Positions 34,829 to 44,450 of a DNA stretch of 64,000 nt are shown piece after piece. This DNA is from Streptomyces bicolor (GTDB lineage Bacteria > Actinomycetota > Actinomycetes > Streptomycetales > Streptomycetaceae), in contig NZ_JOFS01000005.1 in assembly GCF_000719285.1 (NCBI RefSeq), forward strand, positions 310,001 through 374,000, given 5' to 3'. Position 1 is the stretch's first letter. The number at the start of each line of letters is the position of its first letter. The translations under genes and the position numbers were made by a program. The notes beneath the pieces are model-generated. The model made no database searches and was not told where the DNA came from. It worked only from the letters and a program-made list of their open reading frames with translations.

Positions 34829-35290
34829 ATGACAGCCCCGGAGACCGAGAGCCTGCGCACCCCGGCGCCCGCCCCACCCCAGCGCGCCTGGCGTACTCAG
34901 GCGCCCATCGTCGCGGTGGTCGCAGTCGGCGGGGCCATCGGCGCCACGGCCCGGTACTCCGCCTCGCTCTGGTGGCCGGCCCAACCCGGCGGTTTCCCCT
35001 GGGCGACCTTCTGGACCAACGTCGTCGGCTGCGCCGTGATCGGCGTGTTCATGGTGGTCATCACCGATGTGTGGGCCGCCCACCGCCTCGTCCGTCCCTT
35101 CTTCGGCACCGGAGTGCTCGGCGGCTTCACCACCTTCTCCACCTACGCCGTCGACATCCAGAAGCTGGTCGACAGCGGCCACCCCCGCACCGGCCTGGCC
35201 TACCTGGCCGCCACCCTGATCGCGGCGCTCACGGCCGTCTGGCTCGCGGCGGCGGCGACCCGCCGTGCCCTGAAGTGGAGGCAGCGATGA
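34829..35290 (+). CDS. crcB: Fluoride ion channel/exporter FluC (CrcB), first copy
   Basis: A 153-residue four-helix membrane protein. After a Pro-rich N-terminal tail of about 40 residues come [29 protein letters not shown] and [15 protein letters not shown]; the TFST segment is the Fluc signature. Fluc works as a dual-topology dimer or as a pair of antiparallel homologues, and a second homologue lies 374 bp on. It overlaps the DUF190 gene by 4 bp. I see no fluoride riboswitch in the leader. Confidence 0.9.
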   Translation: MTAPETESLRTPAPAPPQRAWRTQAPIVAVVAVGGAIGATARYSASLWWPAQPGGFPWATFWTNVVGCAVIGVFMVVITDVWAAHRLVRPFFGTGVLGGFTTFSTYAVDIQKLVDSGHPRTGLAYLAATLIAALTAVWLAAAATRRALKWRQR

Positions 35291-35667
35291 CGAGACCGAC
35301 CGGCAGAGCCCTGCGCCTGACCGTCTTCGTCGGCGAGCACGACACCTGGCACCACAAGCCCCTCTACTCGGAGATCGTCCACCGCGCCCACGCGGCCGGT
35401 CTCGCGGGCGCCAGCGTCTTCCGCGGCATCGAGGGCTTCGGCGCCTCGTCCCTGATCCACACCTCGCGGTTGCTGTCCCTGAGCGAGGACCTGCCGGTCG
35501 CCATCGTGATCGTCGACAGCGAGGAGCGCGTACGGGCCTTCCTGCCCCAGCTCGACGAACTCGTCACCGAAGGACTCATGACCCTCGACGACTGCGAGGT
35601 CATCAGCTACGTCGGCCGTGACGAAAACCCCCGCACCTCGGACACGGAAGGTAAGAAGTCGCCGTGA
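35287..35667 (+). CDS. DUF190 family protein
   Basis: A 126-residue soluble protein with the DUF190 pattern: [20 protein letters not shown], then [18 protein letters not shown] and [17 protein letters not shown]. These proteins have a PII/CutA-like ferredoxin fold and are often encoded between or beside two fluC genes. It overlaps both neighbours by 4 bp and so is coupled to the exporters. A sensory or gating role in fluoride export is an inference. Confidence 0.88.
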   Translation: MTRPTGRALRLTVFVGEHDTWHHKPLYSEIVHRAHAAGLAGASVFRGIEGFGASSLIHTSRLLSLSEDLPVAIVIVDSEERVRAFLPQLDELVTEGLMTLDDCEVISYVGRDENPRTSDTEGKKSP

Positions 35668-36038
35668 ACTGGCTCCTGGTGATCGCGGGTGCCGTGGTCG
35701 GCGCGCCCCTGCGCTACCTCACCGACCGTGCGGTGCAGTCCCGGCACGACTCGGTGTTCCCCTGGGGCACCTTCGCGGTCAACGTCACCGGCTGTCTGAT
35801 CCTCGGCCTGCTCACCGGGGCGGCAGCCGCGGGCGCCGCGGATTCCCCCCTCCAGTTGCTGCTGGGCACGGGCCTGTGCGGGGCGCTGACCACGTACTCG
35901 ACCTTCTCCTACGAGACCCTGCGGCTGACGGAGACGGGGGCGGGGCTCTATGCCGTCGTCAACATCGTGGGGAGCGTGACCGCGGGCCTCGGCGCGGCGT
36001 TCTTGGGGGTCTCGATCGCCGAGGCGGTGTGGTCGTAG
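35664..36038 (+). CDS. crcB: Fluoride ion channel/exporter FluC (CrcB), second copy
   Basis: A 124-residue, four-helix Fluc homologue without the N-terminal tail of the first copy. Motifs [31 protein letters not shown] and [16 protein letters not shown] are conserved. The GTG start lies in the stop of the DUF190 gene. Two copies in one operon suggest an obligate heterodimer with opposite membrane orientations. Confidence 0.92.
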   Translation: MNWLLVIAGAVVGAPLRYLTDRAVQSRHDSVFPWGTFAVNVTGCLILGLLTGAAAAGAADSPLQLLLGTGLCGALTTYSTFSYETLRLTETGAGLYAVVNIVGSVTAGLGAAFLGVSIAEAVWS

Positions 36039-36088
36039 GCGACCGGACCACGTCGTCGTATGCCACGGATCCATACCCGCACCTGGTA

Positions 36089-36109
36089 GGACAGTGCGCG
36101 CCACTGTCC
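36089..36109. repeat. Inverted repeat before uppP
   Basis: GGACAGTG (36089-36096) and CACTGTCC (36102-36109) are perfect inverted repeats around CGCGC. The element lies between the fluoride operon and uppP, 25 bp before the uppP start. It could be an operator or a weak terminator of the fluoride operon. Confidence 0.55.
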
Positions 36110-36134
36110 CGCCGAACCCCCGGAACTGGATCCC

Positions 36135-36974
36135 ATGAGTGCCATCAGCGTCGGTCAGGCCGTCGTCCTCGGAGCCGTCGAGGGGGTGACCGAGTTCCTG
36201 CCCGTCTCCTCGACCGGCCATCTGAAGATCGCCGAGGGGCTCATGGGGATCCCCGTCGACGACGACGCGGTCGTCGGGTTCTCGGCCGTCATCCAGGTCG
36301 GCGCGATCGCCGCCGTGCTCGTGTACTTCTTCAAGGACATCGTGCGGATCGTCTCCGCGTGGCTGCGTGGGCTGCGGGACGAGGAGGAGCGGTACCACCA
36401 CGACTACAAGTTCGCGTGGTGGGTGATCTACGCGACGATCCCGATCATCGTCGTGGGCCTGGCCGCGAAGCCGCTCATCAAAGGCCCGCTCGCCTCGCTG
36501 TGGGTCGTCGCGGGTTCGCTGATCGTCGGCAGCGGCGTGATGTGGGCGGCCGATCAGATGGGCCGGCACAAGCGAGGGGAGGACGACACCTCCTTCAAGG
36601 ACGCGATGCTCGTCGGCAGCTCCCAGATCCTCGCCCTGCTCTTCCCGGGCTTCTCGCGCTCCGGCGCCACGATGTCCACGGCGCTGATGCTCGACCTGGA
36701 CCGGGTCGCCGCCACGCGGCTGTCCTTCTTCCTCGGCATTCCCGCCCTGACCGGCGCCGGCATCTACGAACTCAAGGACGCCCTCGGCACGACGGGCACG
36801 GGCGCCCTGCCGTTGGCCGTCGGTACCGTCGTCTCGTTCGTCGTCGCCTACGCCTCCATCGCCTGGCTGCTCAAGTTCGTCGCCAAGCACTCGTTCAACG
36901 CCTTCGTCATCTACCGAATCGTCGTGGGGGTGCTGCTGTTCGGGCTGCTGGGCGCGGGTGTGATCAACAGTTGA
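36135..36974 (+). CDS. uppP: Undecaprenyl-diphosphatase UppP (BacA)
   Basis: A 279-residue membrane phosphatase. The catalytic motifs are clear: [15 protein letters not shown] (with the glutamates and Ser) and [16 protein letters not shown]. It dephosphorylates undecaprenyl diphosphate on the outer face of the membrane to recycle the cell-wall lipid carrier and can give bacitracin resistance. It appears to be its own transcription unit and is a typical Streptomyces paralogue. Confidence 0.96.
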   Translation: MSAISVGQAVVLGAVEGVTEFLPVSSTGHLKIAEGLMGIPVDDDAVVGFSAVIQVGAIAAVLVYFFKDIVRIVSAWLRGLRDEEERYHHDYKFAWWVIYATIPIIVVGLAAKPLIKGPLASLWVVAGSLIVGSGVMWAADQMGRHKRGEDDTSFKDAMLVGSSQILALLFPGFSRSGATMSTALMLDLDRVAATRLSFFLGIPALTGAGIYELKDALGTTGTGALPLAVGTVVSFVVAYASIAWLLKFVAKHSFNAFVIYRIVVGVLLFGLLGAGVINS

Positions 36975-37033
36975 CGCGGGTTCCTTCCGGCTCCCCTTGA
37001 CACCACCCTCGGCTCACCCGGAGTATCTCTCCC

Positions 37034-37765
37034 GTGAACCTGTCAGACAGCCGGACAGCCGGACAGCCGCCGCGACGCATCAGCGCCATGGAAGCGGTCC
37101 TGGCACACCTCCGCAGTGCCATCGAGCGCGGCGAGTACGCCGTCGGCGACAAGCTCCCCTCCGAGGCGGAGCTCTGCCGCAGCCTGGAGATCAGCCGCCC
37201 CGTTCTGCGGGAGGCCCTCAGGGCCCTGCAGACCATGGGCCTGACCGTCTCCAAGACCGGCAAGGGCACCTTCGTCGTCGCGAACACCGTCGAGGACCCC
37301 ACCTTCGGCGACTACTCGGCCAGCGACCTGCTGGAGGTGCGTCGGCACGTCGAGATCCCGGTCGCCGGGTACGCGGCCCTGCGCCGCACCCCGGAGAACC
37401 TCGACCACCTGGCTCACCTGCTCGACCGCATGGAACGGGAGACGGACACCACCGCGTGGGTCGCGATGGACACCCTCTTCCACCTGGCCGTGGCCGAGGC
37501 CGCCCAGAACCCGGTGTTCCGCCGGGTCATCGAGGAGATCCGCGACGCACTGGCGCGTCAGTCGGCCTTCCTCAACGAACTGGGCGGCCGCCGCGAGCAG
37601 TCCAACCGCGAGCACCGGGCCATCGTCGAGGCGCTGATCGACGGTTCCGAACTCGACGCGACGGATGCCATGGCACACCACCTGGACCGCGTCGAGACCA
37701 CCCTCACCGACATCGTGCGCCCCGAGCGCACGAACAGCACCCCGGAAGGCGGACCCGAGGCGTGA
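37034..37765 (+). CDS. GntR/FadR-family regulator of the amide amino-acid operon
   Basis: A 243-residue regulator: GntR winged HTH at about 18-85 ([28 protein letters not shown]) and a FadR-type helical C-domain (FCD) at about 95-230. The start GTG 37034 is used. A TTGACA...GAGTAT pair with 18-bp spacing at about 36998-37027 may be its promoter. It overlaps the permease gene by 4 bp, so it likely controls the operon for uptake and hydrolysis of asparagine. The early codons contain a triple GGACAGCC repeat. Confidence 0.9.
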   Translation: MNLSDSRTAGQPPRRISAMEAVLAHLRSAIERGEYAVGDKLPSEAELCRSLEISRPVLREALRALQTMGLTVSKTGKGTFVVANTVEDPTFGDYSASDLLEVRRHVEIPVAGYAALRRTPENLDHLAHLLDRMERETDTTAWVAMDTLFHLAVAEAAQNPVFRRVIEEIRDALARQSAFLNELGGRREQSNREHRAIVEALIDGSELDATDAMAHHLDRVETTLTDIVRPERTNSTPEGGPEA

Positions 37766-39201
37766 GCGAACAGCACCTCAAAGAAGAGACGCGCCCCTCG
37801 TCCGGTCACGTGGACGCCGGAGACCACGGCTACAGCAAGTCGCTGAAGGCCCGGCACGTCAACATGATCGCCATCGGCGGTGCCATCGGCACCGGCCTGT
37901 TCCTCGGCGCCGGCGGCCGACTCGCCGACGCCGGTCCGTCCCTGTTCATCGCCTACGCGGTCTGCGGCGTCTTCGCCTTCCTGGTCGTCCGCGCCCTCGG
38001 CGAACTCGTCCTGTACCGGCCCTCCTCCGGTGCCTTCGTGTCGTACGCCCGCGAGTTCATGGGTGAGAAGGGCGCGTACACGGCGGGCTGGATGTACTTC
38101 CTGAACTGGGCGACCACCGGCATCGCCGACATCACCGCGGTGGCCACCTACACCCACTACTGGGGCATGTTCTCCGACATCCCGCAGTGGGTGATCGCAC
38201 TCATAGCCCTCGCGGTCGTCCTCACCGTGAACCTGATCTCCGTGAAGATCTTCGGCGAACTGGAGTTCTGGTTCGCCATCATCAAGGTCGGCGCGCTCGT
38301 CGTCTTCATGCTGATCGGCATCTTCCTGCTGGTGACCCAGCAGCCCGTGGACGGCCACACCCCCGGCCCGTCCCTGATCACCGACAACGGCGGCGTCTTC
38401 CCCAACGGACTGCTCCCGATGCTGCTGATCGTTCAGGGCGTCGTCTTCGCCTACGCCTCCGTCGAGCTGGTCGGCGTCGCCGCCGGTGAGACCGAGAACC
38501 CCGAGAAGATCATGCCGAAGGCGATCAACTCGATCATGTGGCGGGTCGGCCTGTTCTACGTCGGCTCGGTCGTCCTGCTCGCGATGCTGCTGCCCTGGTC
38601 GTCGTACAAGGCGGGCGAGAGCCCCTTCGTCACCGTGCTGTCCAACATCGGCGTCCCGGCCGCCGGCGGCGTCATGAACCTCGTCGTGCTGACCGCGGCC
38701 ATGTCCTCGCTCAACTCCGGCCTGTACTCCACCGGCCGCATCCTGCGCTCCATGGCGATGTCCGGCTCCGCCCCGAAGTTCACCTCGGTGATGAGCCGCA
38801 GCCAGGTCCCGTACGGCGGCATCCTGCTGACCAGCGGTATCTGTGTCCTCGGCGTCGGACTCAACTTCGTCGTCCCCGCCGAGGCGTTCGAGATCGTGCT
38901 GAACTTCGCGGCGATCGGCATCCTCGCCACCTGGGGCATGATCATGATCTGTCACCTGCTCTTCTGGCAGAAGACCCAGAAGGGCGAACTCACCCGCCCC
39001 GGCTACCGGCTGCCGGGCTCTCCCTGGACCGAAGTGGTGACGCTGGCCTTCCTCGCCTCCGTCCTGGTCCTCATGTACGCCGACGGAGGCGCCGGCCGCA
39101 CCACCGTGCTGTGCCTGCCGCTGATCGTCGCAGCGCTGATCGCGGGCTGGTACGCCATCCGCGGCCGCACCGGGCGCGCCTCCACCAAGGCCGACGCGTG
39201 A
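37762..39201 (+). CDS. Amino-acid permease, AnsP-like (APC superfamily)
   Basis: A 479-residue twelve-segment permease. [20 protein letters not shown] and [18 protein letters not shown] are the classic amino-acid permease (PF00324) signature. Its place between a FadR-type regulator and an asparaginase, all with 4-bp overlaps, argues for L-asparagine as substrate. The GTG start overlaps the regulator stop. Confidence 0.9.
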   Translation: MSEQHLKEETRPSSGHVDAGDHGYSKSLKARHVNMIAIGGAIGTGLFLGAGGRLADAGPSLFIAYAVCGVFAFLVVRALGELVLYRPSSGAFVSYAREFMGEKGAYTAGWMYFLNWATTGIADITAVATYTHYWGMFSDIPQWVIALIALAVVLTVNLISVKIFGELEFWFAIIKVGALVVFMLIGIFLLVTQQPVDGHTPGPSLITDNGGVFPNGLLPMLLIVQGVVFAYASVELVGVAAGETENPEKIMPKAINSIMWRVGLFYVGSVVLLAMLLPWSSYKAGESPFVTVLSNIGVPAAGGVMNLVVLTAAMSSLNSGLYSTGRILRSMAMSGSAPKFTSVMSRSQVPYGGILLTSGICVLGVGLNFVVPAEAFEIVLNFAAIGILATWGMIMICHLLFWQKTQKGELTRPGYRLPGSPWTEVVTLAFLASVLVLMYADGGAGRTTVLCLPLIVAALIAGWYAIRGRTGRASTKADA

Positions 39202-40268
39202 AACCCGTGTCGGTCGACGACTCCTCAGCGACCCACGACAACCAGGCAGTGATGTACAGCAGTTCCATAGCGGACGCACCCCTTGTCCGCGAACCCCTGC
39301 ACGCACCCGTCGCCCACCTCATACGCGGCGGAATGACCGAAGGCATCCACTACGGCTCCGTCGTCGTCCTCGGTACCGACGGCGAAGTCCGTTTCCAGCT
39401 CGGTGACATCGAGGCCGCCTTCTACCCGCGCTCGGCACTCAAGCCCGTCCAGGCCGTCGCCATGGTGCGGGCCGGGCTCCCGCTCGACGGCGACCTGCTG
39501 TCGCTCACAGCGGCGAGCCACTCCGGCGAGGAACACCACCTCGCCGGAACCCGGCGCATCCTCGAACTCGCCGGACTCACCGAGGACCACCTGCGCAACG
39601 TCCCGGACATGCCGTACGACCCGGTCGTGCGGGACACCTGGGTCCGGGAGGGCCGCGCGCCCTCCCGGCTCGCCCAGAACTGCTCCGGCAAGCATGCCGC
39701 GATGTTGTACACCTGTGCCCTGAACGGCTGGTCCCTGGACGACTATCTCGACCCTGCGCACCCGCTCCAGCAGGCCATCGCCGAGATCGTCGAGGACCTC
39801 ACCGGGCAGCGGATCGCTCGCGTGACCGTCGACGGGTGTGGGGCGCCGCTGTTCTCCGTCTCGCTGCACGGGCTTGCCCGCGCCGCGGCTCGTATCACCA
39901 CTGCGGCGCCGGGTACGCCCGAGGCGCGGGTCGCGGATGCGATGCGGGACCACGCCGAGATGGCCTCCGGCTCGGGGCGGGACGTGGCGGCGTTGATGCG
40001 GGCCGTGCCGGGGCTGCTGGCCAAGGACGGGTTCGAGGGCGTTCAGGTTGCTGCTCTGCCGGATGGCCGGGCTGTTGCCGTGAAGATCGCGGACGGGGCG
40101 AATCGGGCGCGGGTGCCGGTTGCCGCGGCGGCGCTCGCCTTTGCCGGCGTCGATCCGGGGCTGCTCACCGAGTTCCAGGGTGAGGCGCTGTTGGGTGGCG
40201 GGCGGGAAGTCGGGTGTGTGCGGCCCGTTCGCTCGCTGGAGCCGGTCGCTGTTTCGGCCTGCGCCTAA
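39198..40268 (+). CDS. L-asparaginase (Rhizobium etli type, PF06089)
   Basis: A 356-residue enzyme of the thermolabile/R. etli-type asparaginase family, distinct from the bacterial type I/II enzymes. Motifs: [35 protein letters not shown], the conserved [13 protein letters not shown], and [13 protein letters not shown]. It converts asparagine to aspartate and ammonia in the cytoplasm. I use the GTG at 39198 for the 4-bp overlap with the permease; ATG 39252 is an alternative and gives a start closer to typical relatives. It supplies aspartate to the aspartase gene that follows. Confidence 0.88.
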   Translation: MKPVSVDDSSATHDNQAVMYSSSIADAPLVREPLHAPVAHLIRGGMTEGIHYGSVVVLGTDGEVRFQLGDIEAAFYPRSALKPVQAVAMVRAGLPLDGDLLSLTAASHSGEEHHLAGTRRILELAGLTEDHLRNVPDMPYDPVVRDTWVREGRAPSRLAQNCSGKHAAMLYTCALNGWSLDDYLDPAHPLQQAIAEIVEDLTGQRIARVTVDGCGAPLFSVSLHGLARAAARITTAAPGTPEARVADAMRDHAEMASGSGRDVAALMRAVPGLLAKDGFEGVQVAALPDGRAVAVKIADGANRARVPVAAAALAFAGVDPGLLTEFQGEALLGGGREVGCVRPVRSLEPVAVSACA

Positions 40269-40290
40269 GGGTGTGCCGGATTCTTGTTTG

Positions 40291-40374
40291 GCGGCTGACG
40301 GCCGGTTGTGGCTGGTCGCGCCCACGCGGCGGTAGCCGCATATCGATAACGCCCCGCGCCCCTGAAGGGGCGCT
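40291..40374 (-). repeat. Streptomyces intergenic repeat, copy 1 (reverse orientation)
   Basis: Read on the minus strand this is a close copy of 42828-42910: both share AGCGCCCCTTCAGGGGCGCG, then a variable 14 bases, then GCGGCT and CCGCCGCGTGGGCGCGA. It begins 22 bp after the asparaginase stop and includes the hairpin GCGCCCCT/AGGGGCGC, which may terminate transcription. Confidence 0.85.
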
Positions 40375-40411
40375 GTCACCTCCGTATCTCAGAAAGCGAA
40401 CCCTCACCCTC

Positions 40412-41821
40412 ATGACCGCCGCCACCCGTAGCGAACACGACCTGCTCGGTGACCGTGACGTCCCCGCCGATGCCTACTGGGGTGTTCACACCCTGCGGGC
40501 CACCGAGAACTTTGCGATCACCGGTACGCCCATCTCCGCCTACCCGCACCTCATCGACGCCCTCGCTGCCGTGAAGGAGGCCGCCGCCCTCGCCAACGAG
40601 GAACTCGGGCTGCTGGAGCCGAAGAAGGCCGCCGCCATCGTCGCCGCCTGCCGGGAGATCCGGGCCGGTGAGCTGCACGACCAGTTCGTCGTCGACGTCA
40701 TCCAGGGCGGCGCCGGCACCTCGACGAACATGAACGCCAACGAGGTCGTGGCGAACCGGGCGTTGGAGCTGCTGGGGTTCGAGAAGGGGCAGTACCACTA
40801 CCTGCACCCCAACGAGGACGTCAACCTCGGTCAGTCGACCAACGACGTCTACCCGACCGCCGTGAAGATCGCGACGGTGTTCGCGGTGCGCGGGCTGCTC
40901 AAGGCGATGTCCGTGCTCCAGGACGCGTTCGCCCGTAAGGCCGTCGAGTTCCGTGACGTGCTCAAGATGGGCCGTACACAGTTGCAGGACGCGGTGCCGA
41001 TGACGCTCGGGCAGGAGTTCTCCGCGTACGCCGTCATGATTGACGAGGACCGGTCCCGTCTGGCCGAGGCGGTCGAGCTGATCCATGAGATCAACCTGGG
41101 TGCGACGGCCATCGGCACCGGGCTCAACGCACCCGCCGGGTACGCCGAGTCGGCGCGCCGCCACCTCTCCGAGATCACCGGGCTGCCGCTGGTCACCGCC
41201 GCCAACCTGGTGGAGGCCACCCAGGACTGCGGTGCGTTCGTCCAGATGTCCGGTGTGCTGAAGCGCATCGCCGTCAAGCTCAGCAAGAGCTGCAACGACC
41301 TGCGTCTGCTGTCGTCGGGCCCGCGCGCGGGCCTCGGTGAGATCAACCTGCCGCCGGTGCAGGCGGGTTCGTCGATCATGCCGGGCAAGGTCAACCCGGT
41401 CATTCCCGAGGTCGTCAACCAGGTCGCCTTCGAGGTGATCGGCAACGACGTCGCCATCACCATGGCCGCCGAGGCCGGACAGCTCCAGCTCAACGCGTTC
41501 GAGCCGATCATCCTGCACTCGCTGTCGGAGAGCATCACGCACCTGCGCAACGCGTGCGTGACGCTCGCCGAGCGCTGCGTGGATGGCATCACCGCGAACA
41601 CCGAGGCGCTGCGCCGGAGTGTGGAGAACTCCATCGGTCTGGTCACCGCCCTGAACCCGCACATCGGGTACACGGCGGCCACCGACATCGCCAAGGAGGC
41701 CCTCGCGAGCGGGCGGGGTGTGGCCGAACTCGTCCTGGAGAAGGGCCTGTTGCCCGCCGAGACCCTCGCCGACCTGCTCCGCCCTGAGGTCGTCGCGGGC
41801 AGTGGGCAGGCCCTGGCCTGA
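40412..41821 (+). CDS. aspA: Aspartate ammonia-lyase
   Basis: A 469-residue fumarase/aspartase superfamily enzyme. The superfamily signature GSSIMPGKVNPVIPEVVNQV is at the expected place, and GGAGTSTNMNANEVVANRA and HPNEDVNLGQSTNDVYPTA are the other conserved regions. It converts aspartate to fumarate and ammonia. The start ATG 40412 has no strong ribosome site. Superfamily membership alone would allow fumarase, but the neighbouring asparaginase, permease and glutaminase favour aspartase. Confidence 0.92.
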   Translation: MTAATRSEHDLLGDRDVPADAYWGVHTLRATENFAITGTPISAYPHLIDALAAVKEAAALANEELGLLEPKKAAAIVAACREIRAGELHDQFVVDVIQGGAGTSTNMNANEVVANRALELLGFEKGQYHYLHPNEDVNLGQSTNDVYPTAVKIATVFAVRGLLKAMSVLQDAFARKAVEFRDVLKMGRTQLQDAVPMTLGQEFSAYAVMIDEDRSRLAEAVELIHEINLGATAIGTGLNAPAGYAESARRHLSEITGLPLVTAANLVEATQDCGAFVQMSGVLKRIAVKLSKSCNDLRLLSSGPRAGLGEINLPPVQAGSSIMPGKVNPVIPEVVNQVAFEVIGNDVAITMAAEAGQLQLNAFEPIILHSLSESITHLRNACVTLAERCVDGITANTEALRRSVENSIGLVTALNPHIGYTAATDIAKEALASGRGVAELVLEKGLLPAETLADLLRPEVVAGSGQALA

Positions 41822-41871
41822 CCAGCACGAACCGAACCGCGGATGCGCGCCGGGACCGGCCGGGAGGCACA

Positions 41872-42813
41872 ATGGTGATCATGGCAGCGTCGATGTCGTC
41901 ACTGACCTTCCAGCCGATCCTGGAGCGCATCGCGGAGGAGATCGAGCGGACCCCCGGCCGCGGCCGGCCCGCCGACTACATCCCGGCGCTCGCGGCCTGC
42001 GACCCGCGTCGCTTCGGCATGGCCGTCGCGGAACTCGACGGCTCGGTGTACGGCGTGGGGGACTGGCGCGAGCCGTTCTCCACGCAGTCCATCACCAAGG
42101 TCTTCACCCTCGCACTCGACCTGGCCCGCGAGGGCGACGAACTCTGGGAGCACGTGGGCCGCGAGCCCTCCGGCAACCCCTTCAACTCCCTGATCCAGCT
42201 GGAGTACGAGAACGGCATCCCGCGCAACCCGTTCATCAACGCGGGCGCCCTCGTCGTCACCGACCGCCTCCAGACCCGTACCGGTGACGCGGCCGGCGAA
42301 CTCCTCGCCTTCCTCCGCACCGAGAGCGGCAACCCCGCCCTGGACTTCGACAAGGACGTCGCCGCCTCAGAGACGGCGCACGGCGACCGAAACGCCGCGC
42401 TCGCCCATTTCATGGCGTCCTACGGCAACATCGACAACCCGGTGCCGGCCCTGCTCGACCAGTACTTCCGCCAGTGCTCCGTCAAGGCGTCCTGCGCCGA
42501 CCTCGCCCTGGCCACCACCTTCCTCGCCCGCCACGGCATCCGCGCCGACGGCACCCGCCTCCTCACCCGAAGCCAGGCCAAACAGGTCAACGCGGTGATG
42601 TTGACCTGCGGCACGTACGACGCGGCGGGCGACTTCGCGTACCGGGTGGGCCTGCCCGGCAAGAGCGGCGTGGGCGGCGGCATCATCGCCGTCGTACCGG
42701 GCCGGTGCACGCTGTGCGTGTGGAGCCCGGGACTGGACGAACGGGGCAATTCGGTGGCAGGGGTGGCGGCCCTGGACAGATTTACCACGCTGACGGGATT
42801 GTCCGTGTTCTAG
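41872..42813 (+). CDS. glsA: Glutaminase
   Basis: A 313-residue glutaminase of the serine-dependent beta-lactamase-like fold. The catalytic Ser73-x-x-Lys76 is in FSTQSITKVF; NPFNSLIQLEYENGIPRNPF, NAGALVV and GLPGKSGVGGGIIA complete the family pattern. It hydrolyses glutamine to glutamate and ammonia. ATG 41872 lies close behind GGGAGG; ATG 41881 is possible. It is 50 bp after aspA and likely cotranscribed with it. A repeat element with a hairpin follows. Confidence 0.93.
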   Translation: MVIMAASMSSLTFQPILERIAEEIERTPGRGRPADYIPALAACDPRRFGMAVAELDGSVYGVGDWREPFSTQSITKVFTLALDLAREGDELWEHVGREPSGNPFNSLIQLEYENGIPRNPFINAGALVVTDRLQTRTGDAAGELLAFLRTESGNPALDFDKDVAASETAHGDRNAALAHFMASYGNIDNPVPALLDQYFRQCSVKASCADLALATTFLARHGIRADGTRLLTRSQAKQVNAVMLTCGTYDAAGDFAYRVGLPGKSGVGGGIIAVVPGRCTLCVWSPGLDERGNSVAGVAALDRFTTLTGLSVF

Positions 42814-42827
42814 ACGGGGGTGCGTGA

Positions 42828-42910
42828 AGCGCCCCTTCAGGGGCGCGGGGCTGCATCAAAAAGCGGCTCCGCCGCGTGGGCGCGATCAACCCCCACAACC
42901 CGCAGCCTGC
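42828..42910 (+). repeat. Streptomyces intergenic repeat, copy 2 (forward orientation)
   Basis: Starts 14 bp after the glutaminase stop with AGCGCCCCTTCAGGGGCGCG, continues through GCGGCTCCGCCGCGTGGGCG and ends near CCCACAACCCGCAGCC. It is the inverted partner of copy 1. The first 20 bases form a tight hairpin and probably terminate the aspA-glsA transcript. Confidence 0.85.
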
Positions 42911-43046
42911 ACACCATCCGCACCAGGCAGACGCGTCGCAGCCTTCAACAAACGGCCACAATCGATCACCGGCCCGTCACACCCCGGCTTCCCCCCGGAG
43001 GGAACCCCGTCAACTCCCGGCCACCCCGCGTTGACACGCTGAGCGA

Positions 43047-44450
43047 GTGTTGGCCATGGCTTTCCCCGTCGATCTCCGCCGCTGCCAGATACTCGGTCTG
43101 GCCGGCACCGCCTTCCTCGCCCTGGGCGGTGAGACGGCCGGTGCGCTGCCGGTCCGGGAACTCCTGGCCCCGTCCTCGGTCCACGCGGCCCTGGGCCTGG
43201 TCGGCGTGTACTTCGGCGTCGTCCTGCTGATAGCGGCGTGGCTGCTGCTCGGCCGCCTCGTGCACAGCGCCGACCCACCCACCCCGCGCGCCCTGCTGCT
43301 GGTGCTGGCGGTCTGGGCCACCCCGTTGCTGATCGCGCCACCGCTGTTCAGCCGGGACGTGTACAGCTACCTGGCCCAAGGCGCCATGGTCGACGCGCAC
43401 ATCGACGTGTACGCCTACGGCCCCGCGCACCTCGGGGGCCCGCTCGCGGACGAGGTAGCCCCGCTGTGGCAGCACACGGGTGCCCCGTACGGCCCGGTGT
43501 TCCTAGGCGTCGCCTCCGCCCTGTCCGGCGTGACCCGCGGCGAACTCCCCGCCGGGCTCCTCGGCATGCGCCTGATAGCGCTGCTCGGCGTGGCGCTGAT
43601 GGCGGCCGCGCTGCCGCGCCTCGCCCGGCACAGCGGGGCCGACCCGGCCGCCGCCCTGTGGCTGGGCGCCCTGAACCCGCTCGTGCTGCTGCACCTGGTC
43701 GCGGGCGCCCACAACGACGCCATCATGCTCGGCCTGCTCGGCGCCGGTCTGGTCGCGGCCCTCGGCCGGTGGCCCATCCTGGGCGCCGTACTCGTCACGC
43801 TCGCCGCCCTGGTCAAAGCACCCGCAGCGCTGGGCCTCGCCGCGGTGGTGCTGTTGATGATGCGGGCCGGTCACCACGTGGCCAAGGCCCTGCTCACCAC
43901 CGTGGCCGCGGCCGCCGCCACCACGGTCGCCGCAACGGCCGTCGCGGGCACGGGATACGGCTGGATAGGTGCCCTGGACACCCCGGTCTCCTCACAGAAC
44001 TGGGCGCTCACCAGCCTGCTCGGCCGGGCCACCGCCTCGCTCCTGGACCGGATCGGCAGCGACCTGGCGCCGCTTGCCGTCCCGGTCTGGCATGTCTTCG
44101 GGATGGTGCTCACGGCGGTCCTCGTGGTCCTCATTTGGTGGCGCTGGCGTCCGCGCCCCGTGTATGCCCTCGGCCTGAGCCTGGCCGCCGTGGCCGCCTT
44201 CGGACCGGCGATCCGTCCCTGGTACGCCCTGTGGGGACTGTTCCTCATCGCGGCCGCCGCGCCCAGCACTTCGGTACGGCACCGGGTCGCGGCCCTGACC
44301 GGCGTGCTCGCCCTCGCCGTCCTGCCCAGCGGCGGCCCCGCGGACGTCGGCCAGTTGGTGCTGGCCGTCTCCGGTGGCGCGCTCGCCGTGGTCGTCCTCT
44401 GGCAGGCGCATCTGGCCGCGCAGGCCCCGGCGTTGGAGCGCCCCGCATGA
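43047..44450 (+). CDS. Membrane mannosyltransferase, MptB-like
   Basis: A 467-residue polytopic membrane protein with more than ten hydrophobic segments. The first extracytoplasmic loop carries FSRDVYSYLAQGAMVDAHID, YAYGPAHLGG and GAPYGPVFLG, the pattern of MptA/MptB-type alpha-1,6-mannosyltransferases that use polyprenyl-phosphate mannose. GTG 43047 or ATG 43056 may be the start; no good ribosome site. It overlaps the next glycosyltransferase by 4 bp. Likely role: extending a cell-envelope mannan or mannosylated lipid. Acceptor unknown. Confidence 0.8.
   Translation: MLAMAFPVDLRRCQILGLAGTAFLALGGETAGALPVRELLAPSSVHAALGLVGVYFGVVLLIAAWLLLGRLVHSADPPTPRALLLVLAVWATPLLIAPPLFSRDVYSYLAQGAMVDAHIDVYAYGPAHLGGPLADEVAPLWQHTGAPYGPVFLGVASALSGVTRGELPAGLLGMRLIALLGVALMAAALPRLARHSGADPAAALWLGALNPLVLLHLVAGAHNDAIMLGLLGAGLVAALGRWPILGAVLVTLAALVKAPAALGLAAVVLLMMRAGHHVAKALLTTVAAAAATTVAATAVAGTGYGWIGALDTPVSSQNWALTSLLGRATASLLDRIGSDLAPLAVPVWHVFGMVLTAVLVVLIWWRWRPRPVYALGLSLAAVAAFGPAIRPWYALWGLFLIAAAAPSTSVRHRVAALTGVLALAVLPSGGPADVGQLVLAVSGGALAVVVLWQAHLAAQAPALERPA

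Noticed and set aside
43013..43050. TTGACA at about 43031 as promoter of the MptB-like gene
   Set aside because: No acceptable -10 element follows at 16-19 bp before the start.
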